Below are positions 35,100 to 47,337 of a DNA stretch of 64,000 nucleotides, one piece after another. Each line of letters opens with the position of its first letter. The stretch's first letter is position 1. Below the pieces are notes generated by a model, which saw only the letters and a list, made by a program, of their open reading frames with translations, had not been told where the DNA came from and made no database searches. The stretch is from Pseudaminobacter salicylatoxidans (GTDB lineage: Bacteria > Pseudomonadota > Alphaproteobacteria > Rhizobiales > Rhizobiaceae), in NCBI RefSeq assembly GCF_003148475.1, contig NZ_QGGG01000007.1, positions 62,001 through 126,000 on the forward strand. Reading direction: 5' to 3'. A program made the position numbers and the translations under genes.

Positions 35100-36112
35100 T
35101 GGCGGGCAGCGGCGAAGACGATCATGCCGTTGGCGGACCGGCCCGCCACATTCCGGTTCTTCTCGACGAGGTGATTGCCGCGCTGGCCCCGAAGCCGGGC
35201 GAGACGATCGTTGACGGAACTTTCGGCGCGGGCGGCTATACCCGCGCCATTCTGGCGACGGGCGCCGATGTCATCGCCATCGACCGCGATCCGGACGCGA
35301 TTTCGGCCGGGCGCGAGATGGAAGCCGGTTCGGGCGGCCATCTGCGGCTGGTGCAGGCACCGTTCTCCAGCCTCGACGCCCATGCTTCGGGCGCGGATGG
35401 CGTGGTGCTCGACATCGGCGTGTCCTCCATGCAGCTCGACCAGGCCGAACGGGGGTTCTCCTTTCGCGCCGACGGCCCGCTCGACATGCGCATGGCGCAG
35501 GCGGGCCTGAGCGCCGCTGACGTGGTCAACCGCTTCAAACCCGGCGACCTTGCCCGCATCTTCGGCTTTCTGGGCGAGGAGCGTCATGCCGGGCGCATCG
35601 CCCGCATGATCGAGAGGCGCCGCGCCGAACGTCCGTTCGAGCGCACGCGCGACCTGGCGGAAGCCATTGCCGACACGGTCGGGCGCAATCCGAAGGACAA
35701 GATCCACCCGGCGACCCGCGTCTTCCAGGCGCTGCGCATCTACGTCAATGACGAGCTTGGCGAACTGGCGCGCGCCCTGTTCGCGGCCGAGCGCGCCCTG
35801 AAGCCCGGCGGCAGGCTGGTCGTGGTCACTTTCCATTCATTGGAGGATCGCATCGTCAAACGCTTCATCGCAGATCGTTCGGGCACGGCCGCCGGTTCCC
35901 GCTACCTGCCCGAAACGCAGGTGAAAGCGGCGACATTCGACAAGTCGGGCGGCGCGATTGCGCCGGGCGAAGCCGAGATCGAAGCCAATCCGCGCGCGCG
36001 TTCGGCCAAGCTGCGGGCGGCGATCCGCACCGCCGCGCCGGCACGCCCGGCGGATATCTCGATTTTCGGGCTGCCCAAGCTTCCCGAAATCCGCACTGCC
36101 GCAGAAAGGTAG
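35099..36112 (+). CDS. rsmH: 16S rRNA (cytosine1402-N4)-methyltransferase
   Basis: A 337-residue SAM-dependent enzyme (formerly MraW) that methylates C1402 in the ribosomal P site. The N-terminal segment [13 protein letters not shown], the SAM motif [33 protein letters not shown] and the late [14 protein letters not shown] are all family hallmarks. The start is the ATG at 35099, one base overlapping mraZ; the much longer open frame upstream spans mraZ in another frame and is not coding. It lies four bases before the ftsL start, within one operon. Confidence 0.97.
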   Translation: MAGSGEDDHAVGGPARHIPVLLDEVIAALAPKPGETIVDGTFGAGGYTRAILATGADVIAIDRDPDAISAGREMEAGSGGHLRLVQAPFSSLDAHASGADGVVLDIGVSSMQLDQAERGFSFRADGPLDMRMAQAGLSAADVVNRFKPGDLARIFGFLGEERHAGRIARMIERRRAERPFERTRDLAEAIADTVGRNPKDKIHPATRVFQALRIYVNDELGELARALFAAERALKPGGRLVVVTFHSLEDRIVKRFIADRSGTAAGSRYLPETQVKAATFDKSGGAIAPGEAEIEANPRARSAKLRAAIRTAAPARPADISIFGLPKLPEIRTAAER

Positions 36113-36116
36113 GATC

Positions 36117-36491
36117 ATGTTTCGCACTACCGACATAGTTCTGATCGCGGTGATGGTTTCGGCGGCGGCCTTTACCTACAAGACCAAGCATGAGGCCGAG
36201 GCGGAACTGCTTGGCGTGCGCAAGATCGAGCAACAAATCCGCTTCGAGGAGGATTCCATCGATCTCCTCAAGGCTGACTGGAGCCTGCTGACGCAACCTT
36301 CGCGGCTGCAAAGCCTGGCGGAAACCTATCAGGACGAGCTGCAGCTCCAGACCGTCGATCCACGGCAGGTGGTGGGGCTGGATGATCTTCCGACACGCCC
36401 GGTCGAGATAGAGGATTTGTCGTCCAGGCCACTGGGCGGCATGGCGCAAAACGGCACGGATAAGGTGGTGACTGGAGCGGTTGTGAGATGA
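36117..36491 (+). CDS. ftsL: Cell division protein FtsL
   Basis: A 124-residue bitopic membrane protein. The N-terminal helix (about residues 5-20) is followed by a coiled-coil-like segment rich in Glu, Leu and Lys (25-70) and a disordered tail. FtsL joins FtsB and FtsQ to activate FtsWI septal synthesis. The sequence family is weakly conserved; identity rests on position between rsmH and ftsI, size and topology, and the LLKADWSLLTQPSRLQSLA stretch typical of alphaproteobacterial FtsL. The stop overlaps ftsI by four bases. Confidence 0.9.
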   Translation: MFRTTDIVLIAVMVSAAAFTYKTKHEAEAELLGVRKIEQQIRFEEDSIDLLKADWSLLTQPSRLQSLAETYQDELQLQTVDPRQVVGLDDLPTRPVEIEDLSSRPLGGMAQNGTDKVVTGAVVR

Positions 36492-38200
36492 TGAAGCTCT
36501 GGCGCAAGCGCCTTTCCAAGGCCGAGGCTTCCACCGCGTCCATCGTCGTCGATGGTGCCCGCAAGGCCACCGGCGGCCGCACGAAGAACCGCGTCGTGAT
36601 GACCATGGCGGTGTTTTTCGGCATCTATGCCACCATCGCCGGGCGGCTGGTTTATCTTGGCATGCTCGAACCCGATGAGGGTTCCGGGCCGGTGTCGCGC
36701 GTGACGGCGTCGCGTCCCGACATCGTCGATCGCAACGGCGAGGTGCTGGCGACCGACATCAAGACCGCCTCGCTGTTTGCCGAGCCACGTCGCATCGTCG
36801 ATGCCGACGAAGTGATCGAGAAGCTGTCCACCGTGCTGCCCGATATCGAGGTGGAGCAGACCTACAAGAAGCTGAAAAGTGGCGCGGGCTTTGTCTGGAT
36901 CAAGCGCCAGCTCACGCCCAGGCAGCAGTCGGACATCATGGCGCTCGGCTTGCCCGGCATCGGCTTCCGCACCGAAAAGCGGCGCTTCTACCCCGGCGGC
37001 CCGACCGCATCGCACATTCTCGGCCTGACCAATATCGACAATCAGGGCATCGCCGGGATGGAAAAATATATCGACGATCAGGGACTTGCCGATCTCCAGG
37101 CCTCCGGCCTGGCGGTGGCCAAGGATCTGAAGCCCGTGCGGCTGTCGATCGACCTGCGCGTGCAGCACATCGTGCGCGACGAAGTGGCGAGCGCGCTGGA
37201 GAAGTATCATGCCATCGCGGCTGGCGCGGTGGTGCTCAACGTCAAGACCGGCGAAGTGCTGGCGATGGCCTCGGTGCCGGATTTCGATCCGAACAATCCG
37301 TACAACGCGCTCGACAAGGACAGGCTCAACCGCATGTCGGCGGGCGTCTACGAAATGGGCTCGACCATCAAGAGCTTCACCACGGCTATGGCGCTCGATT
37401 CCGGCAAGGTGACGCTCAACAGCACCTTCGACGCGACGCGACCGATCACCATCGGGCGCCAGACCATCCGTGACTTCCACGGCAAGGGCAGGGTTCTGAC
37501 CGTGCCGGAAGTGTTCATCTATTCCTCCAATATCGGCTCGGCGCGCGAGGCCGACGTGGTCGGCATCGAAGGGCATCGCGAGTTCCTGAAGCGCGTGGGC
37601 CTGCTCGACCGCATGCAGACGGAACTGCCGGAAGTGGCGCGGCCGACCGAACCGAAGGTGTGGAAGAAGGTGCACTCGATCACCATCTCCTTCGGCCACG
37701 GCATGTCCACCACGCCGTTACAGACGGCTGTGGGAGCGGCGGCGCTGGTGAATGGCGGCTATCTGATGAACCCGACCTTCCTGCCGCGCACGCAGGAAGA
37801 GGCAATGGATGCGGCAAGGCAGGTGGTAAGCGCAAAGACCAGCCAGGACATGCGCTATCTCTATCTGCTCAATGCGGAGAAGGGTTCGGGCCGGCGCGCG
37901 GCTGTTCCCGGCTATCGCGTCGGCGGCAAGACGGGAACGGCTGAAAAGGTCGTCAACGGGCGCTATGCGAACAATGTTCGCTTCAATGCTTTCCTTGCCG
38001 CTTTCCCCATGGACGACCCACAATATGTAGTGCTCAGCATTGTCGATGAGCCCAAGCCCGAGAAGCCGGGCACGGGGGCGACGGCGGGTTTCAACGCCGC
38101 GCCGATCGTATCCAATATCATCCGGCGATCCGCTTCATTTCTTGGCGTGAAGCCCGAATTCGGCCATGAAAGTACAGCTACGCTGGTTTCCTACGATTGA
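36488..38200 (+). CDS. ftsI: Septal peptidoglycan transpeptidase FtsI (PBP3)
   Basis: A 570-residue class B penicillin-binding protein. A single membrane helix lies at about 36-58, a pedestal domain at 70-215, and the transpeptidase domain follows. The acyl-enzyme Ser is S292 in S-T-I-K295, the second motif SSN is at 346-348 and KTG at 481-483. It cross-links septal peptidoglycan with the polymerase FtsW, encoded downstream. The ATGA start overlaps ftsL. Length is normal for the alphaproteobacterial enzyme; a short C-terminal tail after residue 545 has no motif. Confidence 0.97.
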   Translation: MMKLWRKRLSKAEASTASIVVDGARKATGGRTKNRVVMTMAVFFGIYATIAGRLVYLGMLEPDEGSGPVSRVTASRPDIVDRNGEVLATDIKTASLFAEPRRIVDADEVIEKLSTVLPDIEVEQTYKKLKSGAGFVWIKRQLTPRQQSDIMALGLPGIGFRTEKRRFYPGGPTASHILGLTNIDNQGIAGMEKYIDDQGLADLQASGLAVAKDLKPVRLSIDLRVQHIVRDEVASALEKYHAIAAGAVVLNVKTGEVLAMASVPDFDPNNPYNALDKDRLNRMSAGVYEMGSTIKSFTTAMALDSGKVTLNSTFDATRPITIGRQTIRDFHGKGRVLTVPEVFIYSSNIGSAREADVVGIEGHREFLKRVGLLDRMQTELPEVARPTEPKVWKKVHSITISFGHGMSTTPLQTAVGAAALVNGGYLMNPTFLPRTQEEAMDAARQVVSAKTSQDMRYLYLLNAEKGSGRRAAVPGYRVGGKTGTAEKVVNGRYANNVRFNAFLAAFPMDDPQYVVLSIVDEPKPEKPGTGATAGFNAAPIVSNIIRRSASFLGVKPEFGHESTATLVSYD

Positions 38201-38252
38201 TTCTCGAGGCGCGCCGGCAAAGCGCGCCTTTGTTTGTAACGAACGGACCTCG

Positions 38253-39707
38253 ATGAAACTGAAAGAGCTCGCCGGAATCCTGCCTGTCGAAGGGACTTTC
38301 CCCGACGAAGTGGAAACAGGCGGGGTGACTTCGGATTCCCGCCGGGTCGGCCCCGGCGACATCTTCGTGGCCCTGCAAGGCACCAAGGTCGACGGCACGG
38401 CCTACGCCGCCGACGCCGAAAAGCGTGGCGCGGCGGCCATCGTCGCCGGCAAGGATGCCGCGATCACTTCCGATCGGGTTCCGGTGATCCTGGTCGACGA
38501 TCCGCGTCATGCGCTGGCCATGATGGCCGCGCGCTTTGCGGCGCGCCAGCCCGAGACCATGGTTGCGGTGACCGGCACCAGCGGCAAGACCTCGGTTGCC
38601 GCCTTCACGCGCCAGATCTGGGAGCAGGCGGGCCTTGCCGCCGCCAGCATCGGCACCACGGGCGTCGTCGCGCCGGGCCGCAACGAATATGGCTCGCTGA
38701 CCACGCCCGATCCGGTCGAACTGCATCGCCTGCTGGCGGAACTCGCCGATGCGGGCGTTACCCATGCCTCCATGGAGGCCTCCAGTCACGGGCTGGACCA
38801 GCGCCGTCTGGATGGCGTGAAGCTCGCGGCCGGTGGCTTCACCAATCTCGGCCGCGACCACATGGATTATCACCCCACGGTCGAGGAGTATCACCGCGCC
38901 AAGCTGCGTCTGTTCGATGCGCTGCTGCCCAAGGGGGCGCCGGCGGTGATCTTCGCCGACGACAAATGGTCCGCGCCCACCATCGAAGCGGCCCGCGTTG
39001 CCGGCGTGAACGTGCTGACGGTCGGTCGCCACGGCGACTTCCTGCAGATCAAGCGGGTCGAGCATGGGCGCTTCCGCCAGCAGGTCGAGATCGAAGCTGA
39101 CGGCGTGTTCTACGAGATAGACCTGCCATTGGCCGGCGATTTCCAGGTCTGCAATGCGCTCGTCGCCGCTGGTCTTGCCATCTCGACGGGAACGCCGACC
39201 GCGAAAGCGCTGGCCGCGCTCGAGAAGCTCCAGGGCGCGCCGGGCCGGCTCGACCTGGTCGGCACGACCGCCGAGGGCGCTCCCGTCTATGTCGATTACG
39301 CGCACAAGCCCGATGCGCTGGAAAATGTGCTGGCATCCGTGCGCCCGTTCACTACCGGGCGTGTCGTCGTGGTGTTCGGCTGCGGCGGCGACCGTGACCG
39401 CGGCAAGCGCCCGATCATGGGCGAGATCGCCACGCGGCTGGCGGACGTCGCTATCGTGACCGACGACAATCCGCGCTCGGAAGTGCCCAAGGAAATTCGC
39501 GCGGCGATCCTGGCCGCGGCCCCCGGCGCCATCGAGATCGGCGACAGGCGGCAGGCGATTCGCGAGGCGGTGGCGATGCTGCACGCAGGCGATACGCTGA
39601 TCGTGGCGGGCAAGGGACACGAGGAAGGGCAGACGGTAGGTGCCGAGACGCTTCCGTTCTCGGATCATGAAGAGGTGCGGCGGGCTCTGAAGGAGCATAC
39701 TGCATGA
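38253..39707 (+). CDS. murE: UDP-MurNAc-L-Ala-D-Glu:meso-DAP ligase
   Basis: A 484-residue cytoplasmic Mur ligase that adds the third stem residue. The ATP loop GTSGKTS is at 108-114, and the DNPR motif at 405-408 marks meso-diaminopimelate specificity rather than lysine. The carbamoylated-Lys region and the final KGHEEGQ segment are present. The start at ATG 38253 begins the conserved N-terminus; the frame is open into the ftsI gene but not protein-like there. Its last codon overlaps murF by four bases. A 52-bp gap follows ftsI, the largest gap in this part of the cluster. Confidence 0.97.
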   Translation: MKLKELAGILPVEGTFPDEVETGGVTSDSRRVGPGDIFVALQGTKVDGTAYAADAEKRGAAAIVAGKDAAITSDRVPVILVDDPRHALAMMAARFAARQPETMVAVTGTSGKTSVAAFTRQIWEQAGLAAASIGTTGVVAPGRNEYGSLTTPDPVELHRLLAELADAGVTHASMEASSHGLDQRRLDGVKLAAGGFTNLGRDHMDYHPTVEEYHRAKLRLFDALLPKGAPAVIFADDKWSAPTIEAARVAGVNVLTVGRHGDFLQIKRVEHGRFRQQVEIEADGVFYEIDLPLAGDFQVCNALVAAGLAISTGTPTAKALAALEKLQGAPGRLDLVGTTAEGAPVYVDYAHKPDALENVLASVRPFTTGRVVVVFGCGGDRDRGKRPIMGEIATRLADVAIVTDDNPRSEVPKEIRAAILAAAPGAIEIGDRRQAIREAVAMLHAGDTLIVAGKGHEEGQTVGAETLPFSDHEEVRRALKEHTA

Positions 39708-41140
39708 ATTTGCTATGGACTTCGGATGCGCTTGTTGCCGCCATGGACGGCCGCCCCCTCGGGCATCTGCCGAGAGGCGTGAGCGGCATTTCCATCGACA
39801 GCCGCTCGCTGCAGCCGGGTGACGCATTTTTCGCCATCAGGGGCGAAACCATGGACGGCCACGACTTCGCCACCGCCGCCGTGAAGGCGGGCGCGGTGCT
39901 GCTGGTCGTGTCGGAGGAGAAGCTGCCGGCGCTCGGCCGGCTGACCGCGCCGATGATCGTGGTGCCCGATGTGCTGGAGGCACTTGAAAAGCTGGGCATC
40001 GCCGCGCGCGACCGCGCGCAGGCCCGAATCGTTGCCGTGACCGGCTCCGTCGGCAAGACCAGCACCAAGGAAGCGCTGCGCCACGGTCTCTCGGCGGTGG
40101 GCAGCGTCCATGCTTCGGCCGCTTCCTTCAACAACCATTGGGGTGTGCCGCTGACGCTCGCTCGTATGCCGGCGGAATGCGACTATGCCGTGTTCGAGAT
40201 CGGCATGAACCACGAAAACGAAATCCGCCCGCTGGTGAAGATGGTGCGCCCGCATGTCGCCATCGTCACCTCGATCGCCCCGGCACATCTCGGCCATTTC
40301 AACAGCATGGACGACATCGCCCGCGCCAAGGCCGAGATTTTCGAGGGGCTGGAGCCGGGCGGAACGGCGCTGCTCAATCGCGATGACGGACGCTTCAGGC
40401 TGCTGGACGAACTCGCGCGTCAGGCCGGCGTGAAAAAGGTCATCGGCTATGGCGAGAACGCCAAGGCGCAGGTGCGCCTCACCAATTTCGTGCTGCATGC
40501 CGACCATTCGATCATGACGGCCGATGTCGATGGACAGGAAGTGGCCGCCAAGATCGGCGCGCCCGGCCGCCATGTCGTCCAGAATGTGCTTGCCGTTCTC
40601 GGCACCGCGAAGCTGGTGGACGCCGATGTCGCCCGCGTCGCGCTGGCGATGGGCGATCTGGTGCCCGAGCGCGGCCGCGGGCGACGGCATAAATTGCGGT
40701 TGCCGGGCGGCACCTTCACGCTCATCGATGAAAGCTATAACGCCAATCCGGCGTCCATGAAGGCCGCGATGTCGCTGCTGGAAGCGACTCCCGTGGAGCC
40801 GGGCGCGCGCCGCATCGCGGTGCTGGGCGACATGCTCGAACTCGGCGACCATTCCTCCAGGCTGCACGGCGCGCTCGCCGACCTCATCGCCAAGACGAGC
40901 ACCGACCTTGTGTTTCTGGCCGGCCCGGAAATGCGGGCGCTGGCCGATCGGCTGCCCGAGGAATTCCCGGCCGAGCATCGCGCCAATGGCGAGGAACTGA
41001 GGCTGGTGCTGATGCAGGCGATCCGGCCGGGCGATGTCGTCATGGTGAAGGCATCGAAAAGCATCGGTTTCGCAAAACTGGTCGACGCGCTCATGGAGCG
41101 GTTTCCGGAAGCTGCGGGAAACGCCACTCAACACGGATAA
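39704..41140 (+). CDS. murF: UDP-MurNAc-tripeptide:D-Ala-D-Ala ligase
   Basis: A 478-residue Mur ligase that adds D-Ala-D-Ala to make the pentapeptide precursor. The ATP loop GSVGKTS is at 114-120, and the family segment [15 protein letters not shown] follows. The C-terminal domain contains [13 protein letters not shown], typical of MurF, and [11 protein letters not shown]. It starts in an ATGA overlap with murE. Its stop TAA shares a base with a possible upstream start of mraY, so translation is coupled. Confidence 0.97.
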   Translation: MNLLWTSDALVAAMDGRPLGHLPRGVSGISIDSRSLQPGDAFFAIRGETMDGHDFATAAVKAGAVLLVVSEEKLPALGRLTAPMIVVPDVLEALEKLGIAARDRAQARIVAVTGSVGKTSTKEALRHGLSAVGSVHASAASFNNHWGVPLTLARMPAECDYAVFEIGMNHENEIRPLVKMVRPHVAIVTSIAPAHLGHFNSMDDIARAKAEIFEGLEPGGTALLNRDDGRFRLLDELARQAGVKKVIGYGENAKAQVRLTNFVLHADHSIMTADVDGQEVAAKIGAPGRHVVQNVLAVLGTAKLVDADVARVALAMGDLVPERGRGRRHKLRLPGGTFTLIDESYNANPASMKAAMSLLEATPVEPGARRIAVLGDMLELGDHSSRLHGALADLIAKTSTDLVFLAGPEMRALADRLPEEFPAEHRANGEELRLVLMQAIRPGDVVMVKASKSIGFAKLVDALMERFPEAAGNATQHG

Positions 41141-41160
41141 TGGTTCTGGAAACGCCCAAG

Positions 41161-42243
41161 ATGCTAACCCTGCTCGTCGAATTCTCGGACCATTTCTCGG
41201 TCTTCAACGTCTTTCGCTACATCACGTTCCGCACCGGCGGCGCGCTGATCACGGCGGCGCTGATCGTTTTCATCTTCGGACCGACGATCATCGATTCCCT
41301 GCGCCTGCGGCAAGGTCGCGGCCAGCCGATCCGTGCCGATGGCCCGCAGACCCATTTCAAGAAAGCCGGCACGCCGACCATGGGCGGGCTGATGATCCTG
41401 TCGGGCATCGTCGGCTCGTCGCTGCTGTGGGCCAATATCACCAGCGTCTATGTATGGACGGTGCTGCTGGTTACGCTCGGCTTCGGCGCCATCGGCTTCT
41501 ATGACGACTATCTCAAGGTCACCAAGCAGTCGCATCTGGGCTTTTCGGGCAAGGCGCGGCTCGGCATCGAGTTCCTGATCGCGGCTGTTGCCGGCTGGGT
41601 AATCATGCATGCGGGGCAGGCGCCGTTCTCGTCTTCGCTGACCTTCCCCTTTGTCAAGGATTTCCTGATCAACCTCGGCTGGTTCTTCATACCCTTCGCC
41701 TGCTTCGTCATCGTCGGCGCAGGCAACGCGGTGAACCTGACCGATGGGCTCGACGGCCTCGCCATCGTGCCGATCATGATCGCGGCCGCCTCCTTCGGCG
41801 TCATCGCCTATCTTTCGGGCAACGCGGTCTTCGCCGAATATCTGCAGATTCACTTCGTGCCCGGCACCGGCGAACTGGCGGTGATCCTCGGCGCGGTGAT
41901 CGGCGCGGGTCTCGGCTTCCTCTGGTTCAATGCGCCGCCCGCCGCCATCTTCATGGGCGACACCGGCTCGCTGGCGCTGGGCGGCCTCATCGGCACCGTG
42001 GCGGTCGCCACCAAGCACGAGATCGTGCTTGCCATCATCGGCGGCCTGTTCGTCATGGAGGCGCTGTCGGTCATCATCCAGGTCGGCTTCTTCAAGATGA
42101 CCGGCCGGCGCGTGTTCCTGATGGCGCCGATCCACCATCATTTCGAGAAGCTCGGCTGGACCGAAAGCCAGGTGGTGATCCGCTTCTGGATCATTGCCGT
42201 GATGCTTGCCCTGATCGGCCTTTCGACCCTCAAGCTGCGGTAA
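41161..42243 (+). CDS. mraY: Phospho-MurNAc-pentapeptide transferase
   Basis: A 360-residue inner-membrane enzyme with ten helices that makes lipid I from undecaprenyl phosphate and UDP-MurNAc-pentapeptide. The catalytic Asp pair is in [21 protein letters not shown] carries further conserved polar residues, and the loop [13 protein letters not shown] is diagnostic. The ATG at 41161 (MLTLLVEF) gives the standard length; an in-frame ATG at 41140, overlapping the murF stop, would add seven residues and may be used for coupling. No tunicamycin-resistance-like changes are evident. Confidence 0.96.
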   Translation: MLTLLVEFSDHFSVFNVFRYITFRTGGALITAALIVFIFGPTIIDSLRLRQGRGQPIRADGPQTHFKKAGTPTMGGLMILSGIVGSSLLWANITSVYVWTVLLVTLGFGAIGFYDDYLKVTKQSHLGFSGKARLGIEFLIAAVAGWVIMHAGQAPFSSSLTFPFVKDFLINLGWFFIPFACFVIVGAGNAVNLTDGLDGLAIVPIMIAAASFGVIAYLSGNAVFAEYLQIHFVPGTGELAVILGAVIGAGLGFLWFNAPPAAIFMGDTGSLALGGLIGTVAVATKHEIVLAIIGGLFVMEALSVIIQVGFFKMTGRRVFLMAPIHHHFEKLGWTESQVVIRFWIIAVMLALIGLSTLKLR

Positions 42244-42247
42244 ACCC

Positions 42248-43648
42248 ATGATAGCAGCACGCTCTTTCGGCGGCAGACGCATAGCCCTCTTCGGGCTCGG
42301 CGGCTCGGGTGTCGCCACCGCCCGTTCGCTCATCGAGGGGGGAGCCGAGGTTCTTGCCTGGGACGACAACCCCGAAAGCGTGGTGAAAGCCGAGGCGGAA
42401 GGCATCGTTACCGGCGATCTGCGGCAGGCCGACTGGAACGGCTTCGCCTCCTTCGTGCTTTCGCCGGGCGTGCCGCTGACGCATCCCAAGCCGCACTGGA
42501 CGGTCGAACTGGCGCGCGCGGCGGGCGTCGAGGTGATCGGCGACGTCGAACTTTTCGCGCGCGAGCGCACGGCCGGCGCGCCGGAAGCGCCTTTCATTGC
42601 CATCACCGGCACCAACGGCAAGTCGACCACCACGGCCCTGACCGCCCATATCATCGCGGCTTCGGGTCGCGATGCGCAGATGGGCGGCAATATCGGCCGG
42701 GCGGTGATGACGCTCGATCCGCTGCGGGCCGACCGGAACTATGTGGTCGAATGCTCGTCCTACCAGATCGACCTCGCACCCTCGATCAACCCGACCGCGG
42801 GCGTGCTGCTCAACCTGACGCCGGACCATCTCGACCGGCACGGCACGATGCAGCACTATGCCTCCATCAAGGAACGGCTGGTGGCAGGCAGCAACACGGC
42901 TATCATCGGGGTGGACGACGTCTATTGCGCGCAGATTGCCGACCGCCTCGAAAAGGCCGGCAAGGAAGTCGTGCGCATTTCCAAGCGCCTGCCGCTGACC
43001 GACGGCTATTTCGCCGACGGCCAGGACCTGATGGAAGCCAGCCACGGGCGCTACAGCCGCATCGGCTTCCTGGAGGGCATCGGCTCGCTTCGCGGACAGC
43101 ACAATGCGCAGAACGCGCTGGCTGCGGTGGTCGCCTGCCTCAAGGTCGGCCTCGATCTCGGGGAAATCCAGTCCGGATTGGAAAGCTTCCCCGGCCTGGC
43201 GCACCGCATGGAGCAGGTGGGGCGCAGGGACCATGTGCTGTTCGTCAATGATTCCAAGGCAACCAACGCCGATGCTTCCGCGCCGGCGCTGTCGAGCTTC
43301 TCGCGCATCTACTGGATTGCCGGCGGATTGCCCAAGGAGGGCGGCATCGAGCCGTTGCGCGGGCTGTTCCCGCGCATCGCCAAGGCCTATCTGATCGGCG
43401 AGGCCGCGCCTGCCTTCTCCGCCACGCTCGGCGAGGCGGTGCCCTACGAGATTTCCGGCACGCTGTCGGCCGCGGTCGAGCACGCCGCCCACGATGCCGC
43501 CCTCGACGATGGCGGCGAAGCGGTGGTGCTGCTCTCGCCGGCCTGTGCGAGTTTCGACCAGTTCAAGAATTTCGAAGTGCGCGGCGACGCCTTCCGGGAA
43601 GCGGTGGCCGCGATCGACAAGGTCAAGCCGATCGGAGGGACACGATAA
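42248..43648 (+). CDS. murD: UDP-MurNAc-L-alanine:D-glutamate ligase
   Basis: A 466-residue cytoplasmic Mur ligase. The Rossmann-like N-domain starts [13 protein letters not shown]; the ATP loop GTNGKST is at 121-127. A conserved MurD feature, [11 protein letters not shown], lies mid-chain, and the C-terminal domain has [12 protein letters not shown]. It lies four bases after mraY, and its TAA overlaps the ftsW start by one base. Length is slightly above E. coli MurD (438 residues), normal for rhizobia. Confidence 0.97.
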   Translation: MIAARSFGGRRIALFGLGGSGVATARSLIEGGAEVLAWDDNPESVVKAEAEGIVTGDLRQADWNGFASFVLSPGVPLTHPKPHWTVELARAAGVEVIGDVELFARERTAGAPEAPFIAITGTNGKSTTTALTAHIIAASGRDAQMGGNIGRAVMTLDPLRADRNYVVECSSYQIDLAPSINPTAGVLLNLTPDHLDRHGTMQHYASIKERLVAGSNTAIIGVDDVYCAQIADRLEKAGKEVVRISKRLPLTDGYFADGQDLMEASHGRYSRIGFLEGIGSLRGQHNAQNALAAVVACLKVGLDLGEIQSGLESFPGLAHRMEQVGRRDHVLFVNDSKATNADASAPALSSFSRIYWIAGGLPKEGGIEPLRGLFPRIAKAYLIGEAAPAFSATLGEAVPYEISGTLSAAVEHAAHDAALDDGGEAVVLLSPACASFDQFKNFEVRGDAFREAVAAIDKVKPIGGTR

Positions 43649-44805
43649 TGGCAAGCAGCCGTCTGGACAGAAGCCCGGTTGCCGTCTGGTGGCGGACGGT
43701 GGACCGCTGGTTTCTCGCCGCCTTCCTGCTCCTGATGGGGTTGGGCATCGTGCTTTCCTTCGCGGCGAGCCCGGCCGTGGCCGAGCGTATCGGCCTCGAC
43801 AGCTTCCACTTCGCGACGCGCCAGATCTTCTTCACCCTGCCTGCGCTGGCGGTGATGATCGCGGTGTCCTTCCTCGAGGCGCGCGAGGTGCGGCGCATGG
43901 CGCTTCTCATGCTGTGCATAGCGCTGGTGCTGATGGTGGCGGTTCTGTTCATCGGCGTCGAGGTCAAGGGCGCGCGGCGCTGGGTATCCTTCGCCGGCGT
44001 CTCGATCCAGCCTTCAGAATTCCTGAAGCCGGCCTTCGTCATCGTCTGCGCGTGGCTGTTTGCAGAGCATTCGCGGCATCCCGACATTCCAGGCAACCTG
44101 TTTGCCGTCATCCTGCTGGGACTGGTGCTGGCATTGCTCGTGGCGCAGCCGGACCTCGGCCAGACCATGCTGGTGCTGGGCACATGGGGCGTGATGTTCT
44201 TCATGGCCGGAATGCCGTGGCTATGGATTATCGTGCTGGGCGCGCTCGGCGTCGGCGGGGCGCTGGCGGCCTATACGGTCTTTCCGCACGTGGCGGGCCG
44301 TATCGACCGCTTCCTCACCGGCGAGGGCGATACGTTCCAGGTCGATATGGGCCGCGAGGCGGTGATCAATGGCGGCTGGTTCGGCGTCGGGCCGGGCGAG
44401 GGCACGGTCAAGCGGGTGATCCCGGACAGTCATGCCGACTTCGTTTTCGCCGTGGCCGGCGAGGAGTTCGGCGTCATCATGTGCATGCTGATCATGGTGC
44501 TGTTCGCCTTCATCGTGCTGCGGGGCCTGAACATCGCGCTCAAGGAGCATGACGATTTCACCCGTTATGCGGTGGCGGGGCTTGTCGTGGTGTTCGGCCT
44601 GCAGTCCGTCATCAACATGGGTGTCAATCTCCAGCTCATGCCGGCCAAGGGCATGACGCTGCCCTTCATCTCCTATGGCGGCTCTTCGCAGATCGCCATT
44701 GCAATCTCGATGGGCATGGTGCTTGCGTTGACGCGCAAACGGCCGGCGCGGCGCAAGTCGCTCGGCTTTCCGGAGTTTTCCAAGCATGCCGTAGCGGCGG
44801 AGTGA
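43648..44805 (+). CDS. ftsW: Septal peptidoglycan polymerase FtsW
   Basis: A 385-residue SEDS-family membrane protein with about ten helices. It polymerises lipid II glycan chains at the septum with FtsI. The conserved loop [28 protein letters not shown] and the later segment [12 protein letters not shown] mark the SEDS fold; [16 protein letters not shown] contains the conserved periplasmic acid residue. The C-terminus is short and cytoplasmic. The start overlaps murD's stop, and murG follows one base after its stop, so translation is continuous. Confidence 0.97.
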   Translation: MASSRLDRSPVAVWWRTVDRWFLAAFLLLMGLGIVLSFAASPAVAERIGLDSFHFATRQIFFTLPALAVMIAVSFLEAREVRRMALLMLCIALVLMVAVLFIGVEVKGARRWVSFAGVSIQPSEFLKPAFVIVCAWLFAEHSRHPDIPGNLFAVILLGLVLALLVAQPDLGQTMLVLGTWGVMFFMAGMPWLWIIVLGALGVGGALAAYTVFPHVAGRIDRFLTGEGDTFQVDMGREAVINGGWFGVGPGEGTVKRVIPDSHADFVFAVAGEEFGVIMCMLIMVLFAFIVLRGLNIALKEHDDFTRYAVAGLVVVFGLQSVINMGVNLQLMPAKGMTLPFISYGGSSQIAIAISMGMVLALTRKRPARRKSLGFPEFSKHAVAAE

Positions 44806-44806
44806 A

Positions 44807-45934
44807 ATGGCAAGAAAGATCGCATTGCTCGCCGCCGGCGGAACCGGCGGCCATCTTTTTCCGGCCGAGGCGCTGGCGCATGAGTTGAAAGCGCGTGGTT
44901 GGGAGATCCATCTCGCCACCGACGACCGCGCCGGCCGCTATGCCGGCAATTTTCCGGCTTCGGCCATCCACCCCATCGCATCGGCGACCATCGGCTCGCG
45001 CAACCCGCTGAAGCTGGCGTCGTCGTTCTGGACGATCTGGCGTGGTTTTCGCCAGTCCTCCGACCTCATCCGGCGGATCAATCCCGCCGTTGCCATCGGC
45101 TTCGGCGGCTATCCGACGCTGCCGCCGCTTTATGCCGCCACGCGGCGCGGCGTGCCTTCGCTGGTGCATGAGCAGAATGCGGTGATGGGGCGCGCCAACA
45201 AGGCGCTCGCCTCGCGCGTGACGGCGATTGCCGGCGGCTTCCTCGGCGAGCAGGCCAGCACCTATGCCGACAAGACGATCGTGACGGGCAATCCGGTGCG
45301 TCCCGCCGTGCTCGATGCGGCGCGCGGCGGTTACCGGCCATCGGGGGCGGGGGAGCCGTTCCGGCTGCTCGTCTTCGGCGGCAGCCAGGGCGCGCAGTTC
45401 TTCTCCGATGCCGTGCCGCCGGCGATCGCGGCGCTGCCGGAGCCTCTGCGCAAGCGCCTCAGCATCGTGCAGCAGGCGCGGGCGGAAGGTGTCGGCCGCG
45501 TCATGGCGGCCTATGCCGAACTGGGAATAGAGGCGCATGTGTTGCCTTTCTTTCCGGACATGGCGGCGCGCATCGCGGAGGCGCATCTGGTGATCGCGCG
45601 CTCGGGCGCTTCCACCGTCTCCGAAATCGCAGCGATCGGTCGCCCGGCGCTGCTGGTGCCTTATCCCTACGCGCTCGATCACGACCAGGCGGCGAACGCC
45701 GCCACACTGGCGCAACTCGGCGGTGCCGAAGTGCATGCCCAGACAGCGCTTTCGGTGGAGGGGCTTTCGGCGCTGATCGGTTCTCTCATGACCGATCCGG
45801 ATCGGCTGAACGCGATGGCCGCCGCCGCGAAGACGGCCGGCAAGCCGGATGCCGTGCGGTTGCTTGCCGATCTCACAGAGGCTATTGCGGCGCGCAGACC
45901 CATAGACAAGATCAAGGAAGAGTTGCAGCCATGA
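44807..45934 (+). CDS. murG: Lipid II synthase MurG (GlcNAc transferase)
   Basis: A 375-residue peripheral GT28 glycosyltransferase that adds GlcNAc to lipid I. The N-domain has the loop [13 protein letters not shown] (residues 11 on) and the second glycine loop [23 protein letters not shown] is diagnostic. The C-domain carries FGGSQGAQ and the UDP-GlcNAc region [24 protein letters not shown]. The last codon overlaps the murC start by four bases. Length is slightly above E. coli MurG (355). Confidence 0.97.
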   Translation: MARKIALLAAGGTGGHLFPAEALAHELKARGWEIHLATDDRAGRYAGNFPASAIHPIASATIGSRNPLKLASSFWTIWRGFRQSSDLIRRINPAVAIGFGGYPTLPPLYAATRRGVPSLVHEQNAVMGRANKALASRVTAIAGGFLGEQASTYADKTIVTGNPVRPAVLDAARGGYRPSGAGEPFRLLVFGGSQGAQFFSDAVPPAIAALPEPLRKRLSIVQQARAEGVGRVMAAYAELGIEAHVLPFFPDMAARIAEAHLVIARSGASTVSEIAAIGRPALLVPYPYALDHDQAANAATLAQLGGAEVHAQTALSVEGLSALIGSLMTDPDRLNAMAAAAKTAGKPDAVRLLADLTEAIAARRPIDKIKEELQP

Positions 45935-47337
45935 AGATGCCCCAAACGATCGGCCTCGTGCACTTCATCGGCATCGGTGGCATCGGCATGAGCGGCATCG
46001 CCGAGGTGCTGCACAATCTCGGCTACAAGGTGCAGGGATCGGACCAGGCCGAGAGCCCGAACGTCCAGCGTCTGCGCGAGAAAGGCATCGAGTGCTTCGT
46101 CGGCCATCGCGCCGAGAATATCGGCGAAGCCGAGGTGGTGGTGGTTTCCACCGCGATCAGGAAATCAAACCCGGAACTGGTGGCTGCGCGCGAAAAGCTG
46201 CTGCCCATCGTGCGCCGTGCGGAAATGCTGGCCGAGCTGATGCGCTTCCGACAGGCCATCGCCATCGGCGGCACGCATGGCAAGACGACGACCACGTCGA
46301 TGGTGGCCACGCTGCTGGAGGCCGGCGGGCTCGACCCGACCGTCATCAATGGCGGCATCATCAACGCCTATGGCACCAATGCCCGCATGGGCGAGGGCGA
46401 ATGGATGGTGGTTGAAGCCGACGAGAGTGACGGCACCTTTCTCAAGCTGCCGGCCGACATCGCGGTCGTCACCAATATCGATCCCGAGCATCTCGACCAC
46501 TATGGCTCCTTCGACAAGGTGCGCGATGCGTTCCGCCAGTTCGTCGAGAACGTGCCGTTCTATGGCTTCGGCGTGATGTGCACCGACCACCCGGAAGTGC
46601 AGGCGCTGGTTTCGCGCATCGACGATCGCCGCGTCGTGACCTATGGCGAGAACGCGCAGGCGGACGTTCGCTTCATCAATCATCGCATGGATGGCGCGGC
46701 CTCGCTGTTCGACGTGGTCATCCGCAACCGTAAGACGGGCGAGCGCACGGCGATAGGCGATCTGCGCCTGCCGATGCCCGGCCGCCATAACGTCTCCAAC
46801 GCGACGGCGGCGATTGCCGTCGCGCACGAGCTTGGGCTTTCGCATGAGGATATCCGCAAGGGCCTGTCCTCCTTCGGCGGCGTCAAGCGGCGCTTCACGC
46901 CGACCGGCAGCTGGAACGGCGTCAGCGTGTTCGATGATTACGGGCACCATCCGGTGGAGATCAAGGCGGTGCTGAGGGCCGCGCGCGACGCCTGCCAGGG
47001 GCGCGTCATCGCCATTGCCCAGCCGCACCGCTTCACGCGCCTGCACGATCTGATGGACGATTTTGCCGCCTGCTTCAACGATGCCGATACGGTCATGGTG
47101 GCTCCGGTCTATACGGCCGGCGAAGATCCGATCGACGGCGTCAACTCCGAGGCGCTGGTGTCGCGCATCCGCGCCGGAGGTCATCGCGATGCCCGCTATA
47201 TCGACGGGCCCGCGGCGATCGCCCCGACTGTGCGCGACCTTGCCCAGCCGGGGGATTTCGTCGTCTTCCTGGGCGCCGGTAACATCACGCAATGGGCTTA
47301 TGCGCTGCCGAAGGAGCTCGGCGGGGAGGCGGCATGA
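45931..47337 (+). CDS. murC: UDP-MurNAc:L-alanine ligase
   Basis: A 468-residue Mur ligase that adds L-Ala, the first stem residue. The N-domain [17 protein letters not shown] and the ATP loop GTHGKTTT (114-121) are diagnostic; [14 protein letters not shown] and the C-domain [16 protein letters not shown] follow. It lies downstream of murG with an ATGA overlap and overlaps murB likewise. Together murC, murB, murD, murE, murF and ddl give the whole cytoplasmic pathway after MurA in this cluster. Confidence 0.97.
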   Translation: MKMPQTIGLVHFIGIGGIGMSGIAEVLHNLGYKVQGSDQAESPNVQRLREKGIECFVGHRAENIGEAEVVVVSTAIRKSNPELVAAREKLLPIVRRAEMLAELMRFRQAIAIGGTHGKTTTTSMVATLLEAGGLDPTVINGGIINAYGTNARMGEGEWMVVEADESDGTFLKLPADIAVVTNIDPEHLDHYGSFDKVRDAFRQFVENVPFYGFGVMCTDHPEVQALVSRIDDRRVVTYGENAQADVRFINHRMDGAASLFDVVIRNRKTGERTAIGDLRLPMPGRHNVSNATAAIAVAHELGLSHEDIRKGLSSFGGVKRRFTPTGSWNGVSVFDDYGHHPVEIKAVLRAARDACQGRVIAIAQPHRFTRLHDLMDDFAACFNDADTVMVAPVYTAGEDPIDGVNSEALVSRIRAGGHRDARYIDGPAAIAPTVRDLAQPGDFVVFLGAGNITQWAYALPKELGGEAA